Of a DNA stretch of 6,197 bases, positions 1 to 5,744 are shown piece by piece. How positions within the stretch are numbered: position 1 is the first letter of the stretch; every line of letters begins with the position of its first letter. Under the pieces are notes generated by a model. That model made no database searches and had not been told where the DNA came from. It worked only from the letters and a program-made list of their open reading frames with translations. This stretch comes from Actinomycetes bacterium. GTDB lineage: Bacteria; Actinomycetota; Actinomycetes; Mycobacteriales; Mycobacteriaceae. Where the stretch lies: contig JAEZIA010000325.1 of assembly GCA_023416315.1 (NCBI GenBank), forward strand, positions 1 to 6,197, written 5' to 3'. Both the position numbers and the translations under genes were made by a program.

Positions 1-689
1 TGGTCCGGCTGCAAAGGGATGGTGTCGTCCCGATACATGATGGCGCCAGGTCCCCCGCTCTGGGCGTCGCTGTGCCGCACCACGCGGCCCAGCTTCTGCA
101 GATCGATTCCCGCGGCTTCAGCAAGCCGTTGCGCCTCGCACGCGGCCGTGAAACCGATGAACGTCAACATGTTCCGAGCGATCTTCATCCTGGTGCCGGC
201 ACCCGGCTCACCGGCGCGGACCACCAGCGAGGCCCACTGCTTGAACACCGGCTTGACCAGTTCGTAGGCCTCGTCGTCGGCGCCGACCATCACGGCCAAC
301 TCACCCTTGTCGGCCGCACCGGCGCCGCCGCTGACCGGGGCGTCGACGATGTGAATGCCCTTGGGCCGCAACTGTTCGGCCAACTCGCCGGCGGTGCCCG
401 GCTCAATGGTGGAATGGATCGCGATGACAGTGCCCGGTTTGGCGTGCTCGGCCAGCCGGCCCACCACGTCGCGTACCTGCTCGTCGTTGAGGACGGTCAC
501 CTCGATGACGTCGGCCGCTGCAACCCCAGCGACGTCGTCCGCTAGTTCGGCGCCGAGTTCGGCGAGCGGCGTCATGGCCTCGGTCCGTACGTCGAAGACG
601 ATCAGACCACCGGGCCACCCGGCCAGGCGCTTGGCCATCGGCGCACCCTGGTTGCCCAGCCCGATGTAGCCGACCTTGGGTTCACTCAT
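1..689 (-). CDS. 3-hydroxyisobutyrate dehydrogenase-family NAD(P)-binding oxidoreductase, partial (3' end beyond left edge)
   Basis: The first 229 residues of a beta-hydroxyacid dehydrogenase are present and the C-terminus lies outside the window. An N-terminal Rossmann fold shows GLGNQG at residues 10-15 (GxGxxG), with an acidic residue (Asp33) at the end of the second strand. The substrate-binding signature DAPVSGG is at residues 116-122. The expected catalytic lysine is Lys169 in RMKIARN, with Asn173 following. Family members oxidise short beta-hydroxy acids such as 3-hydroxyisobutyrate or convert tartronate semialdehyde; the substrate here cannot be read from sequence. The ATG at 689-687 overlaps the stop of the upstream SDR gene as ATGA, and no strong ribosome binding site is visible, so translation is probably coupled. 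It is the last visible gene of the minus-strand operon. By order and motifs it matches M. tuberculosis Rv0770 (recalled, not searched). Confidence 0.93.
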   Translation of the reverse strand, partial: MSEPKVGYIGLGNQGAPMAKRLAGWPGGLIVFDVRTEAMTPLAELGAELADDVAGVAAADVIEVTVLNDEQVRDVVGRLAEHAKPGTVIAIHSTIEPGTAGELAEQLRPKGIHIVDAPVSGGAGAADKGELAVMVGADDEAYELVKPVFKQWASLVVRAGEPGAGTRMKIARNMLTFIGFTAACEAQRLAEAAGIDLQKLGRVVRHSDAQSGGPGAIMYRDDTIPLQPD

Positions 690-1435
690 CGGAAAATCTG
701 TCCACCGTCGACATTGAAGATCTGACCGGTGATCCACTTGGCTTGATCCGACAGCAGGAACAGGCACATGCCGACCAGGTCGTCGACCTCACCCATGCGC
801 GACAACGGAATCCCCTTGACGATGTCGGCGACCATCTCCTGCGGGGTGGTGGTGCGGTTGGCCTCGGTGTTGATCGGCCCCGGCGCGATGGCGTTGATCC
901 GGATGTTCTGGCCGCCGAGTTCGGTCGCCAGCTGTTGGGTGAGGCTGTTGACACCGGCCTTGGCCAGGCCGTAGAAGTTCGAGTACAGCCATGCCGCCGT
1001 CGACGACTGGTTGATGATCGCGCCGCCGCCACGCTTGGCCATCTTCTTGTACACCGCACGCGTGCACACCAGCGCCCCATCGAGGTTCACGCTCATGAAC
1101 TTCTTGTAGTAGTCCCAATCCACGGTGATCAGGAAGTCGAGCTTCATCCCGCCGAAGATCGCGGCGTTGTTGACCAGATAGTCGATACCGCCGAACTCGG
1201 CGAGCGTCGTGTCGGCCATTGCCTTGGCCGACACCGGGTCGCTGACATCCACTGGCAGCGCGAGCGCGGTACCGCCCTCGCCCTTGATACCGTCGGCGAC
1301 CTTCTGCGCCCCTTCGACGTTGATATCGGCGACCACCACCGCCGCGCCTTCGCGGGCGAGCGCCTCGGCATACGCCTGGCCGATCCCGCCGCCTGCGCCG
1401 GTGACGATAGCCACCTTCTCGTCGAACTGTCCCAT
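686..1435 (-). CDS. Short-chain dehydrogenase/reductase, classical NAD-type (Rv0769-like)
   Basis: This 249-residue protein has the usual length of a classical SDR. The cofactor motif TGAGGGIG is at residues 12-19. Asp37 at the end of the second strand (VVADIN) points to NAD(H) rather than NADP(H). NNAA is at 89-92. Catalytic residues are Asn117 (SVNLDG), a serine in QSST (144 or 145), Tyr155 and Lys159 (YGLAK). The C-terminal NVDGG is typical. The Ser-Tyr gap is about 10-11 residues, shorter than the common 12-13. Family members oxidise secondary alcohols or reduce ketones; the substrate is unknown. The ATG at 1435 is preceded by AGAGAGGA at 1441-1448, a good ribosome binding site. The gene lies 27 bp downstream of the aldehyde dehydrogenase gene and overlaps the next gene by ATGA, so it is the middle gene of the minus-strand operon. 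Confidence 0.96.
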   Translation of the reverse strand: MGQFDEKVAIVTGAGGGIGQAYAEALAREGAAVVVADINVEGAQKVADGIKGEGGTALALPVDVSDPVSAKAMADTTLAEFGGIDYLVNNAAIFGGMKLDFLITVDWDYYKKFMSVNLDGALVCTRAVYKKMAKRGGGAIINQSSTAAWLYSNFYGLAKAGVNSLTQQLATELGGQNIRINAIAPGPINTEANRTTTPQEMVADIVKGIPLSRMGEVDDLVGMCLFLLSDQAKWITGQIFNVDGGQIFR

Positions 1436-1462
1436 GTTGTTCCTCTCTAGCCTGTGGCGCGA

Positions 1463-2929
1463 TTAGACCGCTGTGGCAATGACTTTGAGTTCGAGGTACT
1501 CCTCAAAACCGGCCAGCCCCATCTCGCGGCCGACCCCGGACTGCTTGTAGCCGCCGAACGGCGCGTCAGCTGAGTACCACACTCCGCCGTTGACGTTGAC
1601 GGTGCCGACCCGCAGCCGGTCCGCGGCGGCCTGTGCGCGCTGCGGATCGCTGCTGAACACGGTGCCCGACAGTCCGTACGGCGAATCGTTGGCGATGCGG
1701 ATGGCGTCGTCGTCGCCGTCGTGGGCGATCACGGTCAGCACCGGACCGAAGATCTCCTCGCGCGAGACCCGCGCGGAGTTGTCCAGTCCGGCGATCACCG
1801 TCGGCTCGATGAAGAAGCCGGTGTCCCGGTCGGCTGGGCGACCACCACCGCAGGCGAATCGGCCGCCCTCTTCGATCGCGAGATCCAGGTAGGACTGCAC
1901 CCGGTCGCGCTGGCGTTCGGAAATGACCGGGCCGCATACGGTTCCGGGATTGGTCGGGTCGCCCGGCTTGATGCCGCCCATGGTCGCGGCGGCCGCCTCG
2001 ACCGCTTCGTCGTAACGGGCCCGGGGCACCACCAGGCGGGTGGTGATCGCGCAGCCCTGCCCGGCGTGCATCGACGCGGTGAACGCCGCCATCGAGCAGG
2101 CGCCGGCCAGGTCGGCATCGTCGAGCACCAGGAACGCGGATTTGCCGCCGAGTTCCAGGAACACCTTCTTGATGGTGGCGGCACCGGCGGCCATCACCGC
2201 ACGGCCGGTGTTGGTCGACCCGGTGAACGACACCATGTCCACGCGCGGGTCGCTGGACAGCAGCGCTCCCACCGCGTGGTCGTTGGAGGTGACGATGTTC
2301 ACCACGCCCGGCGGGATATCGGTGTGCTCGGCGATCAGCTCACCGAGAACCGCTGCGCACCAAGGAGTATCGGGCGCAGGCTTGAGCACGATGGTGTTGC
2401 CGGCCGCGAGGGCGGGGCCTAGTTTGGCGAGATTGATCTGATGCGGGAAGTTCCACGGTGTGATCGCGCCGACGACGCCGACGGCCTCGCGGGCGATCGT
2501 CCGCTGAGTCTTAATCCCCATCGGGGCGGCGACGCCGAGATCCTGGCGCCACGAATAGCTTTCGGCGATATCGGCGCAGAACGACAGGTCCTCGACCGGG
2601 CCCTCCAGTTGTGCGGCCGAGGTCAGCATGCGCGGGGCACCCACCTCGGCCATCGTCATCTCGCGCAGTTCCTCGACGCGCTCCTTCATCGCATCGCGCA
2701 GCTGGCGGATACTCCGCACCCGCAGTTCGGTGTTCGTGGACCAGTCGGTGGTGTCGAACGCGCGGCGGGCGGCGTCGATCGCCCGGCTCATGTCCTCCGC
2801 GTCGCCGTCGGCGGCCGTCCCGAGGACTTCCTCGGTCGCCGGGTTGATCGTCGGATATCTGCCGTTGCCACCCGGCACCAGCTTGCCGTCGATGAACAGA
2901 TCACTGTTCCTGTCGGCCGCAATCGCCAT
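1463..2929 (-). CDS. aldA: NAD(P)-dependent aldehyde dehydrogenase (aldA-like, Rv0768 type)
   Basis: This is a complete aldehyde dehydrogenase that oxidises an aldehyde to the carboxylic acid in the cytosol. Numbered from the start chosen here (488 residues), PWNF is at 158-161 with Asn160 stabilising the thiohemiacetal. Lys183 in LKPAPDTP contacts the cofactor, FTGS is at 235-238, and ELGGK carries general base Glu259. The catalytic nucleophile is Cys293 in GQGC, and EEIFGP is at 391-396 with Glu392 contacting the cofactor. All catalytic residues are intact and the length is normal. Two starts are in frame: ATG at 2950 (495 residues) and ATG at 2929. I prefer 2929 because GGGAG (2935-2939 on this strand) lies 5 nt before it, whereas the 2950 ATG follows a palindrome with no ribosome binding site. 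It is the first gene of the minus-strand operon and divergent from the TetR gene. The substrate is unknown. Confidence 0.95.
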   Translation of the reverse strand: MAIAADRNSDLFIDGKLVPGGNGRYPTINPATEEVLGTAADGDAEDMSRAIDAARRAFDTTDWSTNTELRVRSIRQLRDAMKERVEELREMTMAEVGAPRMLTSAAQLEGPVEDLSFCADIAESYSWRQDLGVAAPMGIKTQRTIAREAVGVVGAITPWNFPHQINLAKLGPALAAGNTIVLKPAPDTPWCAAVLGELIAEHTDIPPGVVNIVTSNDHAVGALLSSDPRVDMVSFTGSTNTGRAVMAAGAATIKKVFLELGGKSAFLVLDDADLAGACSMAAFTASMHAGQGCAITTRLVVPRARYDEAVEAAAATMGGIKPGDPTNPGTVCGPVISERQRDRVQSYLDLAIEEGGRFACGGGRPADRDTGFFIEPTVIAGLDNSARVSREEIFGPVLTVIAHDGDDDAIRIANDSPYGLSGTVFSSDPQRAQAAADRLRVGTVNVNGGVWYSADAPFGGYKQSGVGREMGLAGFEEYLELKVIATAV

Positions 2930-2934
2930 CCCGA

Positions 2935-2939
2935 CTCCC
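2935..2939 (-). promoter_or_regulatory. Ribosome binding site deciding the aldehyde dehydrogenase start
   Basis: GGGAG reads on the minus strand 5 nt before the ATG at 2929. The upstream in-frame ATG at 2950 has only the palindrome before it and no purine-rich site. This makes 2929 the more likely start. It also leaves the left palindrome in the untranslated leader or promoter rather than against the start codon. Confidence 0.6.
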
Positions 2940-2950
2940 GTCTGCTTCAT

Positions 2951-2964
2951 TGGACACGTGTCCG
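2951..2964. promoter_or_regulatory. Palindromic operator-like site, left copy
   Basis: TGGACACGTGTCCG contains a perfect 12-bp palindrome, GGACACGTGTCC, at 2952-2963. It lies 21 bp upstream of the preferred aldehyde dehydrogenase start. A near-identical copy lies across the regulator gene's start at 3097-3110. On the plus strand the 14 bases from 2950 differ from those from 3096 at one position only, a central base. An inverted repeat of this size beside a divergent tetR gene is the usual form of a TetR-family operator. Binding by this TetR is inferred, not shown. Confidence 0.7.
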
Positions 2965-2980
2965 AGATTTAATGATTCGC

Positions 2981-3010
2981 ACCTTAGCCGCCGACCGCAG
3001 CAGGGTGCAA
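2981..3010 (-). promoter_or_regulatory. Candidate promoter of the aldA-SDR-dehydrogenase operon
   Basis: On the minus strand TTGCAC (3005-3010) is followed after 18 nt by TAAGGT (2981-2986). This fits a weak mycobacterial sigma-A-type promoter with transcription starting near 2974, placing the left palindrome just downstream of the start. An alternative -10, TTAAAT at 2967-2972, would start transcription inside the palindrome. The sequence does not settle which is used. Confidence 0.35.
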
Positions 3011-3067
3011 GGTTCTGCGTAAAGCCACTCGCAAGATGGGACTGAACAGGCACTTCATGGCGATGCC

Positions 3068-3097
3068 TTGCCTAGCCCGGCACGGTTCCGATAACTT
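3068..3097 (+). promoter_or_regulatory. Candidate promoter of the tetR-cyp123-SDR-cyp51 operon
   Basis: TTGCCT (3068-3073), an 18-nt spacer and TAACTT (3092-3097, fitting TANNNT) form a plausible promoter. The expected transcription start, 6-7 nt after the -10, falls at about 3103-3104. That is the GTG start codon of the regulator gene, so a leaderless message is implied. The right palindrome begins at the last base of the -10 and covers the start site, a position where a repressor would block initiation. Confidence 0.5.
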
Positions 3098-3110
3098 GGA
3101 CATGTGTCCA
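3097..3110. promoter_or_regulatory. Palindromic operator-like site, right copy, over the tetR start
   Basis: TGGACA-TG-TGTCCA has perfect 6-bp arms separated by 2 bp. It is the second copy of the site at 2951-2964; the two centres are 146 bp apart, close to 14 helical turns. It overlaps the -10 end, the predicted transcription start and the first codons of the regulator gene, which suggests autorepression. Confidence 0.7.
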
Positions 3111-3697
3111 GCGATGCCGCGATTGCCGTCACCCCAGGTGATGGCGATGTGCCGCGCAATCGTCGCCAAGAGGAGACGTTCCGCAAGGTCCTGCGCGCCG
3201 GCATGGAGATGCTGCGGGAGTCGTCGTACGCCGATCTCACGGTGCGCGCAGTCGCCGCCCGCGCCAAGGTCGCCCCGGCCACCGCCTACACCTATTTCTC
3301 CTCGAAGAACCATCTGATCGCCGAGGTGTACCTGGATCTGGTTCGCGAGGTGCCGTACTTCACCGACGTCAACGACAGCCGACTGCACCGGGTTCAGCAA
3401 TCGCTGCGCAGCCTGGCGCTGGTGATCGCCGACGAGCCCGAGTGCGCGGCGGCCTGCACCACCGCAGTGCTCAGTAACGACGTCGGGGTGGTCCCGGTGC
3501 GCGACCGGATCGGCGCCGAGATCCACAAGCGGATCAAGGCGGCGCTGGGGCCTGACGCCGACCCGAAGATCGTGTCCGCCTTGGAGATGACGTACTTCGG
3601 CGCGCTCGTGCACGCCGGCAGCGGCACCCTGAGTTACCGCGAGGTCGCCGACCGGATGGAATACGTCGTGACCCTGATTCTGGGAGAGAACCAATGA
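3104..3697 (+). CDS. TetR-family transcriptional regulator (Rv0767c-like)
   Basis: This 197-residue protein has a TetR-type N-terminal DNA-binding domain. Helices begin near residue 22, a helix-turn-helix spans about 45-64 (LTVRAVAARAKVAPATAYTY), and the typical YTYFSSKNHLI follows at 62-72. The rest is an all-helical ligand and dimerisation domain that cannot be assigned a ligand; it holds a CxxxC pair (Cys114, Cys118). A stop codon in frame at 3092 makes GTG 3104 the first possible start; GTG 3149 (182 residues) is the alternative. No ribosome binding site precedes 3104, but a -10-like TAACTT ends 6 nt before it, which fits a leaderless message. The stop overlaps the P450 start as ATGA. It probably represses itself and the divergent operon through the two palindromes (inference). 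Confidence 0.93.
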   Translation: MSSDAAIAVTPGDGDVPRNRRQEETFRKVLRAGMEMLRESSYADLTVRAVAARAKVAPATAYTYFSSKNHLIAEVYLDLVREVPYFTDVNDSRLHRVQQSLRSLALVIADEPECAAACTTAVLSNDVGVVPVRDRIGAEIHKRIKAALGPDADPKIVSALEMTYFGALVHAGSGTLSYREVADRMEYVVTLILGENQ

Positions 3698-4908
3698 ACG
3701 TGCAGAGTCCGGATATCGTCCTGGACCCGTATAACTACGACTTCCACGAAGACCCCTACCCGTACTACAAGCGGCTGCGCGACGAGGTCCCGCTGTACTA
3801 CAACGAAGAGCTGAAGTTCTGGGCGTTGTCCCGGCATCAGGACGTGCTGGCCGGCTTCCGCAACAGCACCACGCTGTCCAACAAATACGGCGTGTCACTG
3901 GACCCGGCATCCCGCGGACCGCACGCTTCCAAGACCATGTCGTTCCTGGCGATGGACGACCCCGCCCACCTGCGCCTGCGCACACTGGTCTCCAAAGGAT
4001 TCACGCCCAGACGCATTCGTGAACTGGAGCCCCGCGTCACGGAGATCGCCACCAAGCACCTCGACGCCATGCTCGAGAAGGCTGCAGGCGGTGAGACCGT
4101 CGACTACGTCGACGAGTTCGCGGGCAAGCTGCCGATGGACGTGATCTCCGAGCTCATGGGCGTGCCCGAAGCGGACCGCGTGCAGGTCCGGGCTTGGGCC
4201 GACGGGGTGATGCACCGCGAGGAAGGCGTCACCGATGTGCCGCCGGAAGCCGTCGAGGCCTCGCTCAATCTGATCGTCTACTACCAGGCGATGGTGGAAG
4301 AGCGGCGCAAACAGCCGACCGACGACCTGACGTCAGCCCTGCTGGACGCCGAGATCGACGGCGACCGGCTGACCGATGACGAAGTCCTTGGTTTTATGTT
4401 CCTGATGGTCATCGCAGGCAACGAGACCACCACCAAACTGCTTGCCAACGCTGCATTTTGGGGCCACAAGAACCCCGACCAGCTCACCGAGGTGTATGAC
4501 GACCTGTCTCGGGTACCGCTGTGGGTGGAGGAAACGCTGCGCTACGACACGTCGAGCCAGATCCTGGCCCGCACCGTCGCCGGGGAACTGACCCTCTACG
4601 ACACCGTCATTCCCGACGGTGATGTCGTCCTACTGCTGCCGGGCTCGGCGCACCGCGACGAGCGGGCGTTCGACAGGCCCGACGACTACCTCATCGGCCG
4701 CGACATCGGCGCCAAGCTCCAGAGCTTCGGCAGCGGCGCGCATTTCTGCCTCGGTGCCCACTTGGCCCGCATGGAGGCACGAGTTGCCTTGGAGGAGTTG
4801 TTCAAACGTATCCGCGGCTACGAAGTCGACGAGGCCAACTCGGTGCGCGTCCACTCCAGCAATGTCCGCGGTTTCGCTCATCTGCCCATCACTGTGCAGT
4901 CCCGCTAG
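3694..4908 (+). CDS. cyp123: Cytochrome P450, CYP123 family
   Basis: This is a complete soluble bacterial P450 of 404 residues, a haem monooxygenase needing electrons from a ferredoxin and its reductase. The C-helix region MDDPAHLRLR (87-96) carries the His and Arg that contact the haem propionates. The I-helix oxygen-activating motif AGNETT is at 241-246, the ExxR pair is Glu280 and Arg283, and the haem loop FGSGAHFCLG (345-354) has Cys352 as the iron ligand. All key residues are intact. Assignment to CYP123 rests on close recalled similarity to M. tuberculosis Rv0766c and on the same neighbours. The ATG at 3694 overlaps the tetR stop, with GGGAGAG at 3682-3688 as ribosome binding site. The substrate is not known; linkage to CYP51 suggests a lipid or other hydrophobic molecule (inference). 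Confidence 0.96.
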   Translation: MNVQSPDIVLDPYNYDFHEDPYPYYKRLRDEVPLYYNEELKFWALSRHQDVLAGFRNSTTLSNKYGVSLDPASRGPHASKTMSFLAMDDPAHLRLRTLVSKGFTPRRIRELEPRVTEIATKHLDAMLEKAAGGETVDYVDEFAGKLPMDVISELMGVPEADRVQVRAWADGVMHREEGVTDVPPEAVEASLNLIVYYQAMVEERRKQPTDDLTSALLDAEIDGDRLTDDEVLGFMFLMVIAGNETTTKLLANAAFWGHKNPDQLTEVYDDLSRVPLWVEETLRYDTSSQILARTVAGELTLYDTVIPDGDVVLLLPGSAHRDERAFDRPDDYLIGRDIGAKLQSFGSGAHFCLGAHLARMEARVALEELFKRIRGYEVDEANSVRVHSSNVRGFAHLPITVQSR

Positions 4909-4914
4909 AAGGAG
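4907..4914 (+). promoter_or_regulatory. Strong ribosome binding site for a TTG start
   Basis: AGAAGGAG lies 5 nt before TTG 4920 and begins inside the stop codon of the P450 gene. It fixes the uncommon TTG as the start of the second SDR; no ATG or GTG lies closer to this site in frame. Confidence 0.8.
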
Positions 4915-4919
4915 TTGAA

Positions 4920-5744
4920 TTGCCCCGTTTCGCCCCCCTTCCCGACCGTAGGCCCGCGATCGTTGCCGGCGCCTCGTCCGGTATCGGAGAGGCCACCGCC
5001 ATCGAGCTCGCCGCGCGCGGGTTCCCGGTCGCCCTCGGTGCGCGCCGCGTTGAGAAGCTCACCGATATCGTCGGCAAGATCAACGCCGACGGTGGCGAGG
5101 CGGTCGGGTTCCACCTCGATGTCACCGACCCGAACTCGGTGAAATCGTTTGTCGCGCAGTCAACGGAGGCGCTCGGCGATATCGAGGTGCTGGTGGCCGG
5201 CGCCGGTGACACCTACTTCGGCAAGCTCGACGAGATCACCAGCGATGAGTTCGACTCCCAGCTGCAGATCCACCTGGTCGGCGCCTTCCGGTTGGCCAGC
5301 TCCGTGCTGCCCGGAATGATCGAACGCCAGCGCGGCGACCTGATCTTCGTCGGCTCCGATGTCTCGTTGCGCCAGCGCCCGCACATGGGCGCCTACGGCG
5401 CGGCCAAGGCCGCGCTGGTCGCCATGGTGACGAACTTCCAAATGGAGCTCGAGGGCACCGGTGTGCGAGCCTCGATCGTCCACCCCGGCCCCACCAAGAC
5501 CTCGATGGGTTGGAGCCTGCCCGCCGAGAAGATCGGGCCCGCACTTGAGGATTGGGCCAAGTGGGGCCAGGCCCGCCATGACTACTTCCTGCGCGCAGCG
5601 GACCTCGCGCGGGCCATCACGTTCGTCGCGGAAACACCCCGCGGCGGGTTCATCGCAAACATGGAGCTCCAGCCCGAAGCTCCGCTGGCCGATAACAAGG
5701 AACGCCAAAAGCTCGCCCTCGGTGAGGAAGGGATGCCGTCATGA
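4920..5744 (+). CDS. Short-chain dehydrogenase/reductase, probably NADP-type, atypical active-site region (Rv0765c-like)
   Basis: This 274-residue SDR lies between two P450 genes. The cofactor loop AGASSGIG (16-23) lacks the usual leading Thr. Arg42 and Arg43 after the second strand suggest NADP(H). Ser146, Tyr159 and Lys163 (YGAAK) form the normal triad. Two conserved positions deviate: the NNAG motif is AGAG (93-96), and the fourth catalytic-tetrad position, usually Asn, appears to be His118 in LQIHLVG. PG at 189-190 follows as expected. The C-terminus (about 200-274) is longer than in minimal SDRs and has no NVDGG ending. Its role may be to oxidise an alcohol made by a neighbouring P450 or reduce a ketone (inference). 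It follows cyp123 after 11 bp and its stop overlaps the cyp51 start as ATGA. Confidence 0.94.
   Translation: MPRFAPLPDRRPAIVAGASSGIGEATAIELAARGFPVALGARRVEKLTDIVGKINADGGEAVGFHLDVTDPNSVKSFVAQSTEALGDIEVLVAGAGDTYFGKLDEITSDEFDSQLQIHLVGAFRLASSVLPGMIERQRGDLIFVGSDVSLRQRPHMGAYGAAKAALVAMVTNFQMELEGTGVRASIVHPGPTKTSMGWSLPAEKIGPALEDWAKWGQARHDYFLRAADLARAITFVAETPRGGFIANMELQPEAPLADNKERQKLALGEEGMPS

Noticed and set aside
743..1450. A 235-codon plus-strand open frame opposite the minus-strand SDR
   Set aside because: It is the shadow of a complete SDR gene with intact motifs; its own translation shows no recognisable motif and there is no good ribosome binding site.
1436..1462. Possible terminator or promoter between the aldehyde dehydrogenase and SDR genes
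   Set aside because: The 27-bp gap holds only the SDR ribosome binding site; there is no hairpin with a T run, so the genes look co-transcribed.
1721..2422. A 233-codon plus-strand open frame opposite the aldehyde dehydrogenase
   Set aside because: It is antisense to conserved catalytic segments, with His/Arg/Gly-rich low-complexity translation; the frame is open because of GC bias.
2441..3022. A 193-codon plus-strand open frame running into the intergenic region
   Set aside because: Most of it is antisense to the aldehyde dehydrogenase, and the part in the promoter region has no conserved-looking residues or separate start signal.
3036..3317. A 93-codon plus-strand frame starting ATG in the intergenic region and overlapping tetR
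   Set aside because: It overlaps the tetR helix-turn-helix coding region in another frame and becomes Pro/Arg/Ser-rich; there is no plausible ribosome binding site before 3036.
2984..3985. A 333-codon minus-strand open frame crossing the tetR gene and the start of cyp123
   Set aside because: It lies antisense to two genes with clear family motifs, is rich in Arg/Gly/Pro/Ala of low complexity, shows no domain, and arises readily from third-position GC bias.
5160..5708. A 182-codon minus-strand open frame opposite the second SDR
   Set aside because: It is antisense to the SDR catalytic region, shows no family motif, and fits the pattern of GC-driven shadow frames.
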